Source: Kitasatospora sp. NBC_00240 (GTDB taxonomy: Bacteria; Actinomycetota; Actinomycetes; Streptomycetales; Streptomycetaceae). Taken from it: a DNA stretch of 64,000 bases. Where the stretch lies: NCBI RefSeq assembly GCF_026342405.1, contig NZ_JAPEMU010000001.1:8990001-9054000 (forward strand). The letters are read 5' to 3'. Position 1 is the stretch's first letter; every line of letters begins with the position of its first letter. The position numbers and the translations under genes were made by a program. Below, piece after piece: positions 8,041-16,831 of this stretch. The notes beneath the pieces were generated by a model, which saw only the letters and a list, made by a program, of their open reading frames with translations, had not been told where the DNA came from and ran no database searches.

Positions 8041-9801
8041 TCAGTGCGCCGGCACGCGCTGGCTGGCCACCAGCTCCCGGTAGGGCGTGCAGCGCTCCAG
8101 CAGGGTGGGGTGGTCGCCCGCGTCGACCACGGTGCCCCCGGTCAGCATGATCACGTGGTGGGCGTGCTGGACGGTGGAGAGCCGGTGGGCGACCACGATC
8201 ACCGCCCGGGTGGCCGCCAAGTCCTGCACGACGGCCCGGAACCGCTGCTCGTTGAGCCCGTCCAGCTGGCTGGTGGGCTCGTCCAGCAGCACGATCTCGG
8301 CGTCCGAGAGCAGGGCGCGGGCCAGGGCCATCCGCTGGCGCTGGCCCCCGGACAGGTCCGACTCGCGGCCGAGCGGCGTGTCCAGGCCCTGCGGCAGCCG
8401 GGCGATGTCCTCGGTGAGGCCGACGGCGTCCAGCGCGGCCGCCAGCTCGCCGTCGCTGGCCTCGGTGACACGGCCGAGCTGCAGGTTCTCCCGGGCGGTG
8501 GCCTCCAGCAGGGTGAACGCCTGGTCCACGTACGCGATCCGGGCGCGCAGCGCGTCCAGCGGCCACTGCCGGGCGTCGTGGCCGAGCACGCTGATCGAGC
8601 CGGAGGACGGCCGGATGAACCGGTCGATGAGCGAGAGCGTGGTGCTCTTGCCGGCCCCCGACGGGCCGACCACGGCGGTCAGGCCGGTGCGGGCGGTGGT
8701 GAAGGAGATGCCGCGCAGAGCGGCGTCGCCGGCCCCGGCATGGGTGTAGGAGACGGAGCGGAACACCACCGCGGGGGCGCCCGGCAGTGGGGTCGGGGCG
8801 ATCCGTCCGGCGTCCTGGGGATCGCTCTCCGGAGCCAGGGCCAGCAGCTCGTTGCAGCGGTCCCGGGCGGCCAGGCCGGACTGCAGGCGGCCGAACCCGG
8901 TGGCCAGGGTGCTGACCGAGGGCACGGTCTGCAACAGGTACAGCAGGAACGCGGCGAAGGCCGCCACCTGGAGATCGCCGGCGGCCAGCCGGGCGCCGCC
9001 GGTGAGGATCACGGCGATCATCGCGAGCTGGTTGCCCAGCGTCAGCGCCGCCGGGATCAAAGCGCCCAGGCGGGCGCCCTGCAGCGAGACGGCCCGCAGC
9101 CGCTCGGCGTCCGCCGCCAGCGCGCGGGCGGCCACCGGCTCGGCCCGGTAGGCCTTGATGGTGGTGAGGGCCTCCAGGTCGGCGGTGAAGCGCTGGGCGA
9201 TCTGCCCGACCGCGTTCTGCTGACCGGTGACGGTGTCCTTCAGCCGGCGCAGGATCAGCACCACCAGCACCGTCAGCACGGCCAGCGACACGACGGTGAC
9301 CAGGGTGAGGACCCAGTCGATCCACACCATCACCAGCAGCGTCGCCGAGACGGTCAGCGCCGCCAGCGGCAGCTGGGTGGCCACCTCCACCACCTGGCGC
9401 AGCAGCATGGCGTCCGAGGTGATCCGGGCGGCCAGGTCACCGGTGCCCTGGGCCCGGACCACGGCCAGCGGCAGCCGCAGGGCGTGGTCCATGATGCGGA
9501 TCCGCAGCCGGTAGGTCATCCGCTCGCCGATCCTGGCCAGCAGGAACCCGGACACCGCCTGGGTGAGGGCCCCGCCGACGGCTGCCACGCACATCATCAG
9601 CACGTCCGGGCCGAGCGGGCGGTGCGCGGAGAAGTCGGTGATGATCTTCTGGACCAGCAGCGGCAGGGCGAGGGCCGCCGCGGTGGCGCCGAGCGCGAGC
9701 AGCAGGGCGCAGGTGAGCCGGCCGGGCTCGGCGGTGAGGTCGCGGCGCAGCCGCACCCGGTCCGGCGCGCTGGGGGCGGGGGGAGGGGGCTGGTCGGCCA
9801 C
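8041..9801 (-). CDS. ABC exporter of the lanthipeptide locus (fused TMD-NBD)
   Basis: A 586-residue exporter: a six-helix transmembrane domain (about residues 25-320) and an ATPase domain with Walker A GPSGAGKST, signature LSGGQRQR and Walker B VLLDEPTS. Start is GTG 9801 behind AGAGAGG. It follows the precursor peptide and LanKC on the same strand, so it most likely exports the modified lanthipeptide, as AmfA/AmfB or RamA/RamB do for SapB-type peptides. Those systems have two half-transporters; here only one gene is adjacent, so it may act as a homodimer. No peptidase domain is present, so the leader must be removed elsewhere. Confidence 0.87.
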   Translation of the reverse strand: MADQPPPPAPSAPDRVRLRRDLTAEPGRLTCALLLALGATAAALALPLLVQKIITDFSAHRPLGPDVLMMCVAAVGGALTQAVSGFLLARIGERMTYRLRIRIMDHALRLPLAVVRAQGTGDLAARITSDAMLLRQVVEVATQLPLAALTVSATLLVMVWIDWVLTLVTVVSLAVLTVLVVLILRRLKDTVTGQQNAVGQIAQRFTADLEALTTIKAYRAEPVAARALAADAERLRAVSLQGARLGALIPAALTLGNQLAMIAVILTGGARLAAGDLQVAAFAAFLLYLLQTVPSVSTLATGFGRLQSGLAARDRCNELLALAPESDPQDAGRIAPTPLPGAPAVVFRSVSYTHAGAGDAALRGISFTTARTGLTAVVGPSGAGKSTTLSLIDRFIRPSSGSISVLGHDARQWPLDALRARIAYVDQAFTLLEATARENLQLGRVTEASDGELAAALDAVGLTEDIARLPQGLDTPLGRESDLSGGQRQRMALARALLSDAEIVLLDEPTSQLDGLNEQRFRAVVQDLAATRAVIVVAHRLSTVQHAHHVIMLTGGTVVDAGDHPTLLERCTPYRELVASQRVPAH

Positions 9802-9835
9802 GGCAACCTCTCTGGTGGTTCGGAGCTGTCGCTGA

Positions 9836-9995
9836 CGGGCGGTGCGGGCGGTGCGGGCGGTGCGGGCGGTGGTTGCGCCCGCGGGGTGTTGCCGGCTCTG
9901 CTGTCGCCCGCGGGGTGGTGCCGGCGGTTCGGTTCGGAGTCGGCGGTTCGGTTCGGAGTCGGCGGGTGGGTTCGGAGTCGGCGGGTGGGTTCGCG
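9836..9995. repeat. simple tandem repeats upstream of the exporter
   Basis: This 326-bp gap begins with a 9-bp repeat (GTGCGGGCG-like, about four copies near 9838-9870), then copies of an 18-19-bp unit containing GGTTCGGAGTCGGCG near 9928-9990. They look like slippage products and lie between the exporter start and the hairpins behind the precursor gene. Confidence 0.6.
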
Positions 9996-10021
9996 CGAGG
10001 CGGAGCGGCGGAAGGCGGACC

Positions 10022-10089
10022 GGGCCGGAGCGGCGGTGTGCCGCTCCGGCCCGGTGGCCGGCCGGGCCCGTACCGAAGGCCCGGCCGGC
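10022..10089 (-). terminator. tandem hairpins behind the lanthipeptide precursor
   Basis: Two perfect stem-loops follow the precursor gene: 12-bp arms at 10078-10089/10057-10068 and 12-bp arms at 10041-10052/10022-10033 (7-nt loop). Placed between precursor and exporter, they could end most transcripts and let only a fraction continue, giving more precursor than exporter. That stoichiometry role is inferred. Confidence 0.6.
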
Positions 10090-10127
10090 TCCGCCGTGTC
10101 ACCCGCCCTTGCGGGCGAGGGCACGGC

Positions 10128-10265
10128 TCAGAGGCAGATCAGCGTGCTGACGGTGCTGGTGCCACAGTTGAGGACGCTCAGCGAACTGGTGCTGGCGAGG
10201 GTGTCGTCGATCGGGGCCGTCTCTGTCTCGGGCAGCTCCATGGTCTGGAGGTCGAGGATCGCCAT
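10128..10265 (-). CDS. class III lanthipeptide precursor (AmfS/SapB type)
   Basis: A 45-residue peptide with ATG 10265 and a strong GAAGGAG box. The leader opens MAILDLQTMEL, matching the conserved LLDLQ-type motif that LanKC enzymes bind. The C-terminal core contains two consecutive Ser-x-x-Ser-x-x-x-Cys motifs: S27/S30/C34 and S37/S40/C44. These are the residues that become lanthionine or labionin rings, with the same spacing as in SapB. The peptide ends in Leu after C44. It lies 89 bp downstream of the LanKC gene. In streptomycetes SapB-like peptides are surfactants for aerial growth; a similar role is likely but not shown. Confidence 0.93.
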   Translation of the reverse strand: MAILDLQTMELPETETAPIDDTLASTSSLSVLNCGTSTVSTLICL

Positions 10266-10354
10266 GACTGTCTCCTTCATCAAGAGGGTGGATCGCCCGC
10301 CGGCGGCCGGGAGTCGGTGGGGGCGCGCCCTGGGCGTTCGGGCCGGTGGGCCCG

Positions 10355-13012
10355 TCAGCCGGGGGTGCCGGCGGTCGGCGCGGGCGCGCCGGACGGGCCG
10401 GTCCAGGGGAGGAAGGGCGTGCCGGCCAGGGCGGTGCCCAGCGCCAGCAGCACGCCGGCGGAGCCGGTGGCCAAGTCCGCCGAGAGCCGCAGCAAATGGT
10501 CTCCGGGGAAGGCGAGTTCACCCCGGTAGGAGACCTGGTGCAGGGCCAGCAGGGCACGCTGCCGGGCGAGCAGGGCCGCGCCGGGGGCCGGCTCGGCGGC
10601 GGAGGTCCCGTCGGTTGTCGAAGTCCCGTCCGCCGCCCCGGTACCGGCCCGGGTGTCCGCCCGGTGCTGGGTCAGCGCCAGGTACCCGAGCAGGCCGGCC
10701 CGCCCGTTGAAGAGACCGGGCTGGATGATGAACTCGGGTTCGGCCGCCCGGCGGATCGACGCCTCGTGGCCGGCCGACGGGCTGTCGGGGCGGTGCGCCA
10801 GCAGGGCGTCCAGGGCGAGGCCGATGCCGGCGCTGCCGGTCTCCAGGTAGGGCAGCACCCGGCGGCCGTCGACCACCTGGAAGGTACCGTCGGCGACGCT
10901 CGCGCACCGGTCGAGGTCCAGCTCCAGCAGGTGTTCGGCCTGGTCGAGCAGCGCGTGCTCGCCGGTGTGCTCGTAGAGGCGGACCAACGCGAGGGCGGTG
11001 CCGGAGGCGCCGGCCAGCAGGCCGGCCCGGCGCCTGGGGTCCCCGCGGCCGGCCTTCTCCAGGGCGTCGGCCGAGGTGCGGGCGAGCGCCAGGGCCTGGT
11101 CCAGCAGCCCGGGTTCGCCGGTGGCGGTCGCGAAGTGCAGCAGCGTCAGGGCCGTGCCCGGGGCGCCGGTGCCGAGGCCCGGCCCGGGATCCTCGTCCGC
11201 CGCCGTGCCGAGGCGCCGCAGCAGGCCGAGCGCCTCGCCGCGTTCGCCCAGCAGGTCGAGCACGTAGGCCACGCCGTGCCCGCCGAAGTACAGCCCCGGC
11301 GTCGCCGGACGGTTGCGGGCCGCGCGCACCAGCCAGTGGACGTGCGCGGGGTCGACGGCGGCGCCGGTGACGTGCAGGGCGTACAGGACGCCGGCCGCGC
11401 CGTAGGCCAGGCCCAGGCCGCCGCGGGTGAACTGGGCGACGTCGCCGGGGAAGAGCCGGTCGGGACGCTCGGGGGTGGCCATCGCCGTGATGCCGGCGGC
11501 CAGCGAGTCCCTGAGTCGCGGCCAGTCAGCTGCCGGGGCGGTCAGCAGCGCGTTGGTCTCCGCCCGGCGCTGCCCGAGTTCGGGGCGCGGGGCACGGCCG
11601 TCGGCGGGGGAGGAGCCGAGCAGCCGGCGGACCTCCTCGGTGTAGCCGGGCGGCACCGGGAACCGGCGCTCCAGCACGTCCGCCAGCTCGCCGGCCTTGC
11701 CGGGGTCGAGTGCGGTCAGCTGGGCCAGCGGCAGGAACAGCCAGAGCCGGATCGCGGCCAGCCCGTACCGGTCGATCTGCGTCCCGGTGTAGCCCTTGGG
11801 CGCGGTGAAGCCGGCGGCGCCCAGCGCCGGACGGACGAAGTCGTCGACGGTGCTGGCGAGTTCGAAGTCGATGAAGCAGATGTCGCCGTCCGGCCGGATG
11901 ATCAGGTTGCGCGGGTGGAGGTCGCCGAAGACCACTCCGCGGGCGTGGATGGCGGCCAGCGCCCGCTCCACCCGCTCCACGATCCCCAGCGCCTCGCGGG
12001 TGTACTGCGCCACCGTGGCCTCGTCGGCGTCCGGGTGGATCAGTGGGTAGTTGGCGGTCAGCCACTCGCTGAGGGAGCGGCCCTCGACGTACTCCTGGAC
12101 CAGGAACTCGTGCTCCCAGGCCGTGAGCAGCCCGTGCTGCGCCGGCGCCCCGGGCACCCCCGCCAGCCGGGCCAGGATGTCGTGCTCGTTGCGCAGCCGG
12201 GCCACCGCGTCGACACCGCGCTGGTCCAGCCCCGCGTACGGCCGGGCCTCCTTCAGCACCACCTGCCGGCCATCGGTCCCGTCCCGGGCCAGGTACACGC
12301 CCCCTGCGTCGGAGAAGTGGAGCACCCGCTCCACGATGTACGGCAGCCCGGAGTCCCGCTGCGCCGCGCGCTCGGCCACCGCCGGGGCGATCACCGCCGG
12401 CACCGGCGCCCAGTCGGGGACGGCGAAGCCGGCGCCGCGGACGTCCGGGACGAGCCGCCCGTCCGGTCCTTCCAGGGCGAGCACCCGCTCTCCGGCCTCG
12501 TTGCGGCAGTGGCGTTCCGCGAACCCTCCGTACCGCAGGTAGAGCGGGCCCTCGCCCCAGCGGAGGTCGCTGAGGATGTACGGGCCCCGGCGCCCGGCGA
12601 GCAGCCGGCCGAGGCCGTCGAGACATCGCTCCAGCTCGGCGTCGTCCACGGGGTAGATCGTGCAGAACTTGCCACTGGAGCCGCGCGGCGAGTACTTGGA
12701 GTTCTGCACCTGGAGGATCGGCAGGCCGCGCAGGAACTTGAAGGTGAGGTGCTCGCGCAGGCAGTAGGCGTAGACCTCCTCCAGCACCGCCTCGGCGTCC
12801 TCGGCGCACGAGGAGACGTGGATCTTCCAGCCCTGCGAAGGGAGTTGGACGTCCGTGGGGCGCACCACGGCCCAGATCTCCAGCTCGCCGCGTTCCCAGC
12901 CGGCCGGCAGCGGGCGGCCGACGGCGGCGAACTCCTCCTGGGCGCCCCAGCGGCGGGGCGAGTCGTAGAACAGCGGGTCGGCGTAGGCGTAGGCCTCGTA
13001 CTGGTTGTCCAT
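10355..13012 (-). CDS. class III lanthionine synthetase LanKC
   Basis: An 885-residue, three-domain enzyme: an N-terminal lyase-like region (residues 1-220), a Ser/Thr-kinase-like domain with GVVFGDLHPRNLIIRPDGD (catalytic loop) and ICFIDFE (metal-binding DFG equivalent), and a C-terminal LanC-like alpha-toroid from about residue 500 (LLAGASGTALALVRLY, LYFGGHGVAYVL). The kinase phosphorylates Ser/Thr in the precursor, the lyase removes phosphate to give dehydro residues, and the cyclase adds Cys thiols. Length and order match RamC/AmfT. ATG 13012 has GAGGG upstream. No AmfR/RamR-type regulator gene lies next to it. Confidence 0.92.
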   Translation of the reverse strand: MDNQYEAYAYADPLFYDSPRRWGAQEEFAAVGRPLPAGWERGELEIWAVVRPTDVQLPSQGWKIHVSSCAEDAEAVLEEVYAYCLREHLTFKFLRGLPILQVQNSKYSPRGSSGKFCTIYPVDDAELERCLDGLGRLLAGRRGPYILSDLRWGEGPLYLRYGGFAERHCRNEAGERVLALEGPDGRLVPDVRGAGFAVPDWAPVPAVIAPAVAERAAQRDSGLPYIVERVLHFSDAGGVYLARDGTDGRQVVLKEARPYAGLDQRGVDAVARLRNEHDILARLAGVPGAPAQHGLLTAWEHEFLVQEYVEGRSLSEWLTANYPLIHPDADEATVAQYTREALGIVERVERALAAIHARGVVFGDLHPRNLIIRPDGDICFIDFELASTVDDFVRPALGAAGFTAPKGYTGTQIDRYGLAAIRLWLFLPLAQLTALDPGKAGELADVLERRFPVPPGYTEEVRRLLGSSPADGRAPRPELGQRRAETNALLTAPAADWPRLRDSLAAGITAMATPERPDRLFPGDVAQFTRGGLGLAYGAAGVLYALHVTGAAVDPAHVHWLVRAARNRPATPGLYFGGHGVAYVLDLLGERGEALGLLRRLGTAADEDPGPGLGTGAPGTALTLLHFATATGEPGLLDQALALARTSADALEKAGRGDPRRRAGLLAGASGTALALVRLYEHTGEHALLDQAEHLLELDLDRCASVADGTFQVVDGRRVLPYLETGSAGIGLALDALLAHRPDSPSAGHEASIRRAAEPEFIIQPGLFNGRAGLLGYLALTQHRADTRAGTGAADGTSTTDGTSAAEPAPGAALLARQRALLALHQVSYRGELAFPGDHLLRLSADLATGSAGVLLALGTALAGTPFLPWTGPSGAPAPTAGTPG

Positions 13013-13675
13013 CGGAACCCTCTTCGGTGCGGGACGTCCGCAGGTGGGGCGGCGAAGGCGCCGGCATCCGCGCCCCGCCCGGGAGGCCGGGGCCGCCGGC
13101 GGGCCGGCGACGGGGGCCCGGACATTCCCGGGCCGTGATGCGACTATCGAATTGTTGGGTCATCACGAGTTCGTACGCAACAGTGCAAAGGAAGGTATTT
13201 CGGGGCGATGTTCACTCCGGTGTGACGGGTCGCCGTTCGAACGAGCCGGAGCGGGCGGACGCGCGCCGGTCCGGCCCGGGGTATGTACCCGAAGGGGATT
13301 CGGGGCTCGGTTGCGGATTGCCGCCGAAGGCGGCCGGGCCTCGACGGACCTCCGCTGAGCTGGCAGGATGTGAGGGTACATCCGGTCGACGGTGGGGTGG
13401 GGGCGCCCATCGGCGCGGGGCGGTCGCGGCGGCGTACGCGGGGTCGGTTCACCCGTGCGCCGGCCGGTGGTCGCCGGAGGATGTTCGCGAATTCGACGAA
13501 GAAACGCGAACGAATGAATAAGTGTCGATTCTTTGTACTAATAACGATCGAATTTCTGCCTGCCTGATTCGAAGGGCAATGCGTCCGGCCGTCCGGTCGC
13601 CCGCGTGATTTCCCGGCCGTCCTCGGGCGCCCTTGGTCCCGGACGGCGGGACCCACCGCCGGCGGGAACGCGAAC
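13013..13675. promoter_or_regulatory. long upstream region of the lanthipeptide operon
   Basis: About 660 bp without a credible gene; the open frames here have poor codon pattern. The part at 13480-13565 is conspicuously AT-rich for this genome (runs such as GTACTAATAACGATCGAATTTC), as is 13140-13215. One of these probably holds the operon promoter and activator sites, but I cannot define -35/-10 boxes with confidence. Confidence 0.4.
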
Positions 13676-13716
13676 GGGCCCGGGGTGACGCCGCGTCGGC
13701 GCGTCACCCCGGGCCC
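13676..13716. terminator. perfect 16-bp stem terminator
   Basis: Arms GGGCCCGGGGTGACGC and its exact complement at 13701-13716, with a 9-nt loop, 22 bp beyond the stop codon of the alginate-lyase-like gene. Confidence 0.8.
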
Positions 13717-13737
13717 CTCCCGGCACACGGGATCCGA

Positions 13738-14922
13738 TCAGCCCGGATTGCCCGCGTGGGTCAGCGTCTCCCAGGAGGTGAACAGGTTGTCCGTCCCGGC
13801 CGGCCGACGCTGTTCGGTCAGCGCCTGCGTGTTGTCCATGCCGTAACCGAGCCGGTTGTGCAGGGCGTTGAAGCCCACCTCGGTCACCGGGCCGAGGCCC
13901 TTGTCCAGGCTGCCGTTGCACAGCCAGGACGGCACGGCGGTGCCCAGCTCGTACTTGGCCTGGAAGCCGAGGGCGTGCCGGAGCCGGTCGGCCACCTCCG
14001 GATAGAGGTCCTGGCCCTGGATCCGGCTGGTCTCGGCGACATGGGCGATCGCCGAGAGCCCGTACCCGGTGTGGGTGAAGTCCCGGCAGGTCTCCTGGGT
14101 GAGCCCGTCGACGAAGGTGCCCTGGCCCTGCCAGTAGGAGACGATCTGGTCGCGGGAGCTCAGGCCGCTGCCCGGTGCGGTCTTCGGCAGCGCGCCGTCC
14201 GAGGCCAGGTAGATGTACGCCGGCACCCGGCCGCGGAACTTGGCGACCGCCTTGTCGTAGACCGTCCGGTCGTTCAGGAACACCGCGATGCCGATGGTGG
14301 CCTCGTTCATGCTCAGTTCCCAGTTGCCGTTGCTGTTGCTGCCGTTGACCACCTTGGGCAGGTAGACGTTGCGCAGCATGGTGGAGAAGCGGGTGACCTT
14401 GTCGCTCGCCCACCCGGTGTACGTGTAGCGGATGATCTCGGCGGCGCGCGGCCAGCTGGACGCGGACCAGGCGGTCTGCAGCGGTGCGTTGCTGTTGGTG
14501 TGATCGGTGATCGTGCCGGACCAGGCGTCCATGATCTGGACGGCCTTCGCCGCGTAGCGGCTGTCCTGGGTGATGTACCACTCCAGCGCCAGGGTGTACG
14601 CCGCGATGGCGTCCTCACGCTCGTCGGTGCAGCCGATGTTGGGGTTGGAGTACGATCCGCACTCCACCACCGACCGCGGCTTGGGGGTCCGGCTGAGCGA
14701 GGCGTACTTGCTCGCGTGCATCTGGTCGTAGGCGGCCTTCCACGGCTGCTCGCCGGCCTTCACCTTGGCCCGGACGAAGTCGAGTTGGGCCCGGCTGTTC
14801 AGTACTCCGGGGTGGGCGAAGGTGGTGGGTGCGGCCTCGGCGGCGGGGGCGCTGCCCAGGCCCGAGGTGAGCAGGGCCAGCAATCCGGCCAGGGCCGGCA
14901 GCTTGCGCAGGTGACGGTGCAC
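13738..14922 (-). CDS. secreted alginate lyase-like protein
   Basis: A 394-residue protein with a Sec signal (LRKLPALAGLLALLTSGLGSAPAAEAA). The mature part is all-helical with NSRAQLDFVRAKVKAGEQPWKAAYDQM near the start, NGNWELSMNEATIGIAVFLND in the middle and TGYGLSAIAHVAETSRIQGQDLY, typical of the alginate-lyase (PL5-like) alpha-toroid family in actinobacteria. The Asn-Trp-x-x-x-x-x-x-Glu-Ala stretch and the DFTHTGYG His/Tyr would supply catalytic residues by analogy. Substrate is a uronate polysaccharide by family only. GTG 14922 has GAAGGAGAGGA upstream. It follows the chitinase by 31 bp and is probably co-transcribed. Confidence 0.82.
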   Translation of the reverse strand: MHRHLRKLPALAGLLALLTSGLGSAPAAEAAPTTFAHPGVLNSRAQLDFVRAKVKAGEQPWKAAYDQMHASKYASLSRTPKPRSVVECGSYSNPNIGCTDEREDAIAAYTLALEWYITQDSRYAAKAVQIMDAWSGTITDHTNSNAPLQTAWSASSWPRAAEIIRYTYTGWASDKVTRFSTMLRNVYLPKVVNGSNSNGNWELSMNEATIGIAVFLNDRTVYDKAVAKFRGRVPAYIYLASDGALPKTAPGSGLSSRDQIVSYWQGQGTFVDGLTQETCRDFTHTGYGLSAIAHVAETSRIQGQDLYPEVADRLRHALGFQAKYELGTAVPSWLCNGSLDKGLGPVTEVGFNALHNRLGYGMDNTQALTEQRRPAGTDNLFTSWETLTHAGNPG

Positions 14923-14953
14923 GGCGTGGTCCTCTCCTTCGGGGTCGGCCCGG

Positions 14954-16366
14954 TCAGGCCGGCAGCAGCCACTGCTGGTTGGCGCCGCCGAAGCAGTCCC
15001 AGAGCTGCAGCCGGGTGCCGTTGGCGGAGCTGGGGCCGGTGGCGTCCACGCAGCGGCCGGAGACCGGGTTGACCAGGGTCGCCCCGCTGCCGGCCTGCCA
15101 CTTCTGGGCGCCGGAGCCGTTGCAGTCCCAGAGCTGGAGCTGGGTGCCGTTCGCGGTGCCGGCGCCGGTCGCGTCCAGGCACTTGCCGAGGGCCTGCAGC
15201 GAACCGTCCGCGGCGACCGTCCAGTTCTGGGCGGCCGTGCCGTTGCAGTCGTAGAGCTGGACGGCCGTGCCGTTGGCGCTGGAGGCCGCGGCGACGTCCA
15301 CGCACTTGCCGCCGTAGCCGCTGATCCGGCCGGTCGGGCGCGGGTTGCCGGTGCCGCCGCCGGTGATCGCGTTGAAGGTGCTCGCGAACTGGTAGGCGCT
15401 CTGCGGCGTCCCGCTGCAGGAGTCGGACAGGGTGCCGTTGGTGGCACAGGCCTTGTCGCGGCCGAGCGCCCAGAAGGCCAGCAGCTGGATGCCGTTGCTG
15501 CGGGCGAAGTTGGTGAGGGTGGTGGCGTTGGCGGTGGTGAACACCTCGTTGGTGCTGTCGTTGACCCCGATCATCGGGGTGTTGCCCTCCATCGCCCACA
15601 GTTGCTGCGAGGTCTTGGTGGTCCAGATCTGCCCGAGCTGGTTGTGCAGTGCGGTGGCGGCGTCGGTGGCGGCCCTGCCCATGTCCAGGGTGGGGCCGTA
15701 GTCCATGGTCATGATGTTGACCACGCCGACGTTCAGGCCGCGGCTCTTGGCGTTGTTGAGCAGGCTGATCGAGTTGGACTCGAGGCCGGTCGGGTTGACC
15801 GGCAGGGTGTAGTGCACGGCCAGGTTGCGCCCGGCGGCGGCGTACTCCTGCTGGAGCTGGGCGAGGGCCTGGTTGCGGCGGTCGTTGGCGGTGGTGTCGC
15901 CGAGCGCGCCGCCCTCGATGTCGAGGTCGATCTTGGTGAGGTTGAGCGTGTCGACCACCCGCTTGTACTGGGCCTTCAGGCTGCTCACCGTGGTGCAGGC
16001 CTGCCCGAGTTCGGTACCGGACGCGCCTCCGAAGGAGGCGATCACGTCACCGCCGGCGGCCCGCAGGCTGTTGATCGCCGACTGCCAGCCGGCGTCCGTG
16101 ATGGCGGTGTTGCCGTTGAGGGTGGCGTTGCAGCTGCCGTCGCTGATGACGAAGGCGAGCGTGAAGTACTTGAGCCCGGTCGCGTTGCGGGCGTTGGCGA
16201 GCGCGGCGGGGGAGTTCCAGGTTTCGACGTAGGGCGCGGCGTACTGGGCGGGGAAGCCGGGGCCGGGGTTGGCGGCGGCGTTCGCGGCCGGGGCGGCGGC
16301 CAGCAGGGTGCCGGCGGCCAGGGCGAGCGGCGCGAGCAGCGCGGTGAGGCGTGAGGGGCGTCGCAT
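14954..16366 (-). CDS. secreted GH18 chitinase with C-terminal ricin-type lectin
   Basis: A 470-residue secreted enzyme: signal peptide (residues 1-31, ending AANAA), GH18 barrel (about 35-335) and a beta-trefoil ricin-B lectin (about 345-470) with three QxW-type repeats (CVDVAAAS, CLDATGAG, CVDATGPS units, each followed by QLWDC or QLYDC). The GH18 active-site strand is KIDLDIEGG; the acid/base Glu and both upstream Asp are present. It cleaves chitin or related GlcNAc polymers. ATG 16366 follows AGGAGG. It diverges from the GH30 gene over a region with a DasR-like site, which fits GlcNAc-controlled expression. Confidence 0.9.
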   Translation of the reverse strand: MRRPSRLTALLAPLALAAGTLLAAAPAANAAANPGPGFPAQYAAPYVETWNSPAALANARNATGLKYFTLAFVISDGSCNATLNGNTAITDAGWQSAINSLRAAGGDVIASFGGASGTELGQACTTVSSLKAQYKRVVDTLNLTKIDLDIEGGALGDTTANDRRNQALAQLQQEYAAAGRNLAVHYTLPVNPTGLESNSISLLNNAKSRGLNVGVVNIMTMDYGPTLDMGRAATDAATALHNQLGQIWTTKTSQQLWAMEGNTPMIGVNDSTNEVFTTANATTLTNFARSNGIQLLAFWALGRDKACATNGTLSDSCSGTPQSAYQFASTFNAITGGGTGNPRPTGRISGYGGKCVDVAAASSANGTAVQLYDCNGTAAQNWTVAADGSLQALGKCLDATGAGTANGTQLQLWDCNGSGAQKWQAGSGATLVNPVSGRCVDATGPSSANGTRLQLWDCFGGANQQWLLPA

Positions 16367-16569
16367 GGGTGTCCTCCTGGGACAGCGTGGGGGTTCGGCC
16401 GTGCGGTGGGGCGGACGTCCGTCCGCGGCACGGGTGCGGGCGGGGACGCCTGACGGCGGGCCGAGCGTGGGGGCCCGGTGCGGGGAGGGCGGTGCGGGAG
16501 GTGCGGTGCCGCTCGGCTCGGCACCGGAGTCAACCGGACCGCGGAGGGCGCCGTCAAGGGTTATTGACT

Positions 16570-16585
16570 GGAAGGTTTACTAACC
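16570..16585. promoter_or_regulatory. ROK-type operator-like sequence
   Basis: The sequence GGAAGGTTTACTAACC (complement GGTTAGTAAACCTTCC) is an imperfect inverted repeat resembling the GTTAGGAAA/TTTCCTAAC boxes known upstream of some Streptomyces glycosidase genes under ROK-family repressors. It lies about 205 bp upstream of the chitinase start, in the divergent promoter region. The family match is from memory. Confidence 0.35.
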
Positions 16586-16654
16586 GTCGATCCGTCAACT
16601 GATGAACGATCATCAGGCCCCAGGCCCGCACTTTGCCTTCACGACTTGGCGACA

Positions 16655-16670
16655 ATTGGTAGAGACCAAA
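16655..16670. promoter_or_regulatory. DasR-like (dre) operator
   Basis: ATTGGTAGAGACCAAA contains perfect TTGGT/ACCAA arms around AGAG and matches the dre consensus core TGGTCTAGACCA at most positions. It sits 3 bp upstream of a TTGACG -35 box of the GH30 gene and between divergent chitin-type hydrolase genes. DasR is the GlcNAc-responsive GntR repressor of chitin use in streptomycetes. Confidence 0.65.
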
Positions 16671-16673
16671 GGG

Positions 16674-16703
16674 TTGACGCTCCAACAGTTACAGGAGTTG
16701 AAT
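16674..16703 (+). promoter_or_regulatory. promoter of the GH30 gene
   Basis: A TTGACG -35 box (16674-16679) and a TTGAAT -10-like box (16698-16703) with an 18-bp spacer, directly downstream of the dre-like site. The leader to ATG 16832 would be about 120 nt. Confidence 0.45.
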
Positions 16704-16831
16704 CACTCCGCGACACCGGCTGCCCCTCCCCAGGCCATCTCCCCGGTGTCGATCCCCCACCCGAGGCGCCCCCGGTCGCACCCGCGACCGCGTCCCACCC
16801 CGCCCTCGGCCGACGGAATCCGGAGCCGACC

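Noticed and set aside
8044..10710. 888-codon plus-strand frame across the exporter, precursor and synthetase
   Set aside because: Its composition is repetitive (His/Gln/Gly/Arg) and it is antisense to three genes with clear motifs.
13144..13728. Possible minus-strand gene upstream of the lanthipeptide synthetase
   Set aside because: Low-quality protein text, no ribosome-binding site, and part lies in the AT-rich promoter-like stretch.
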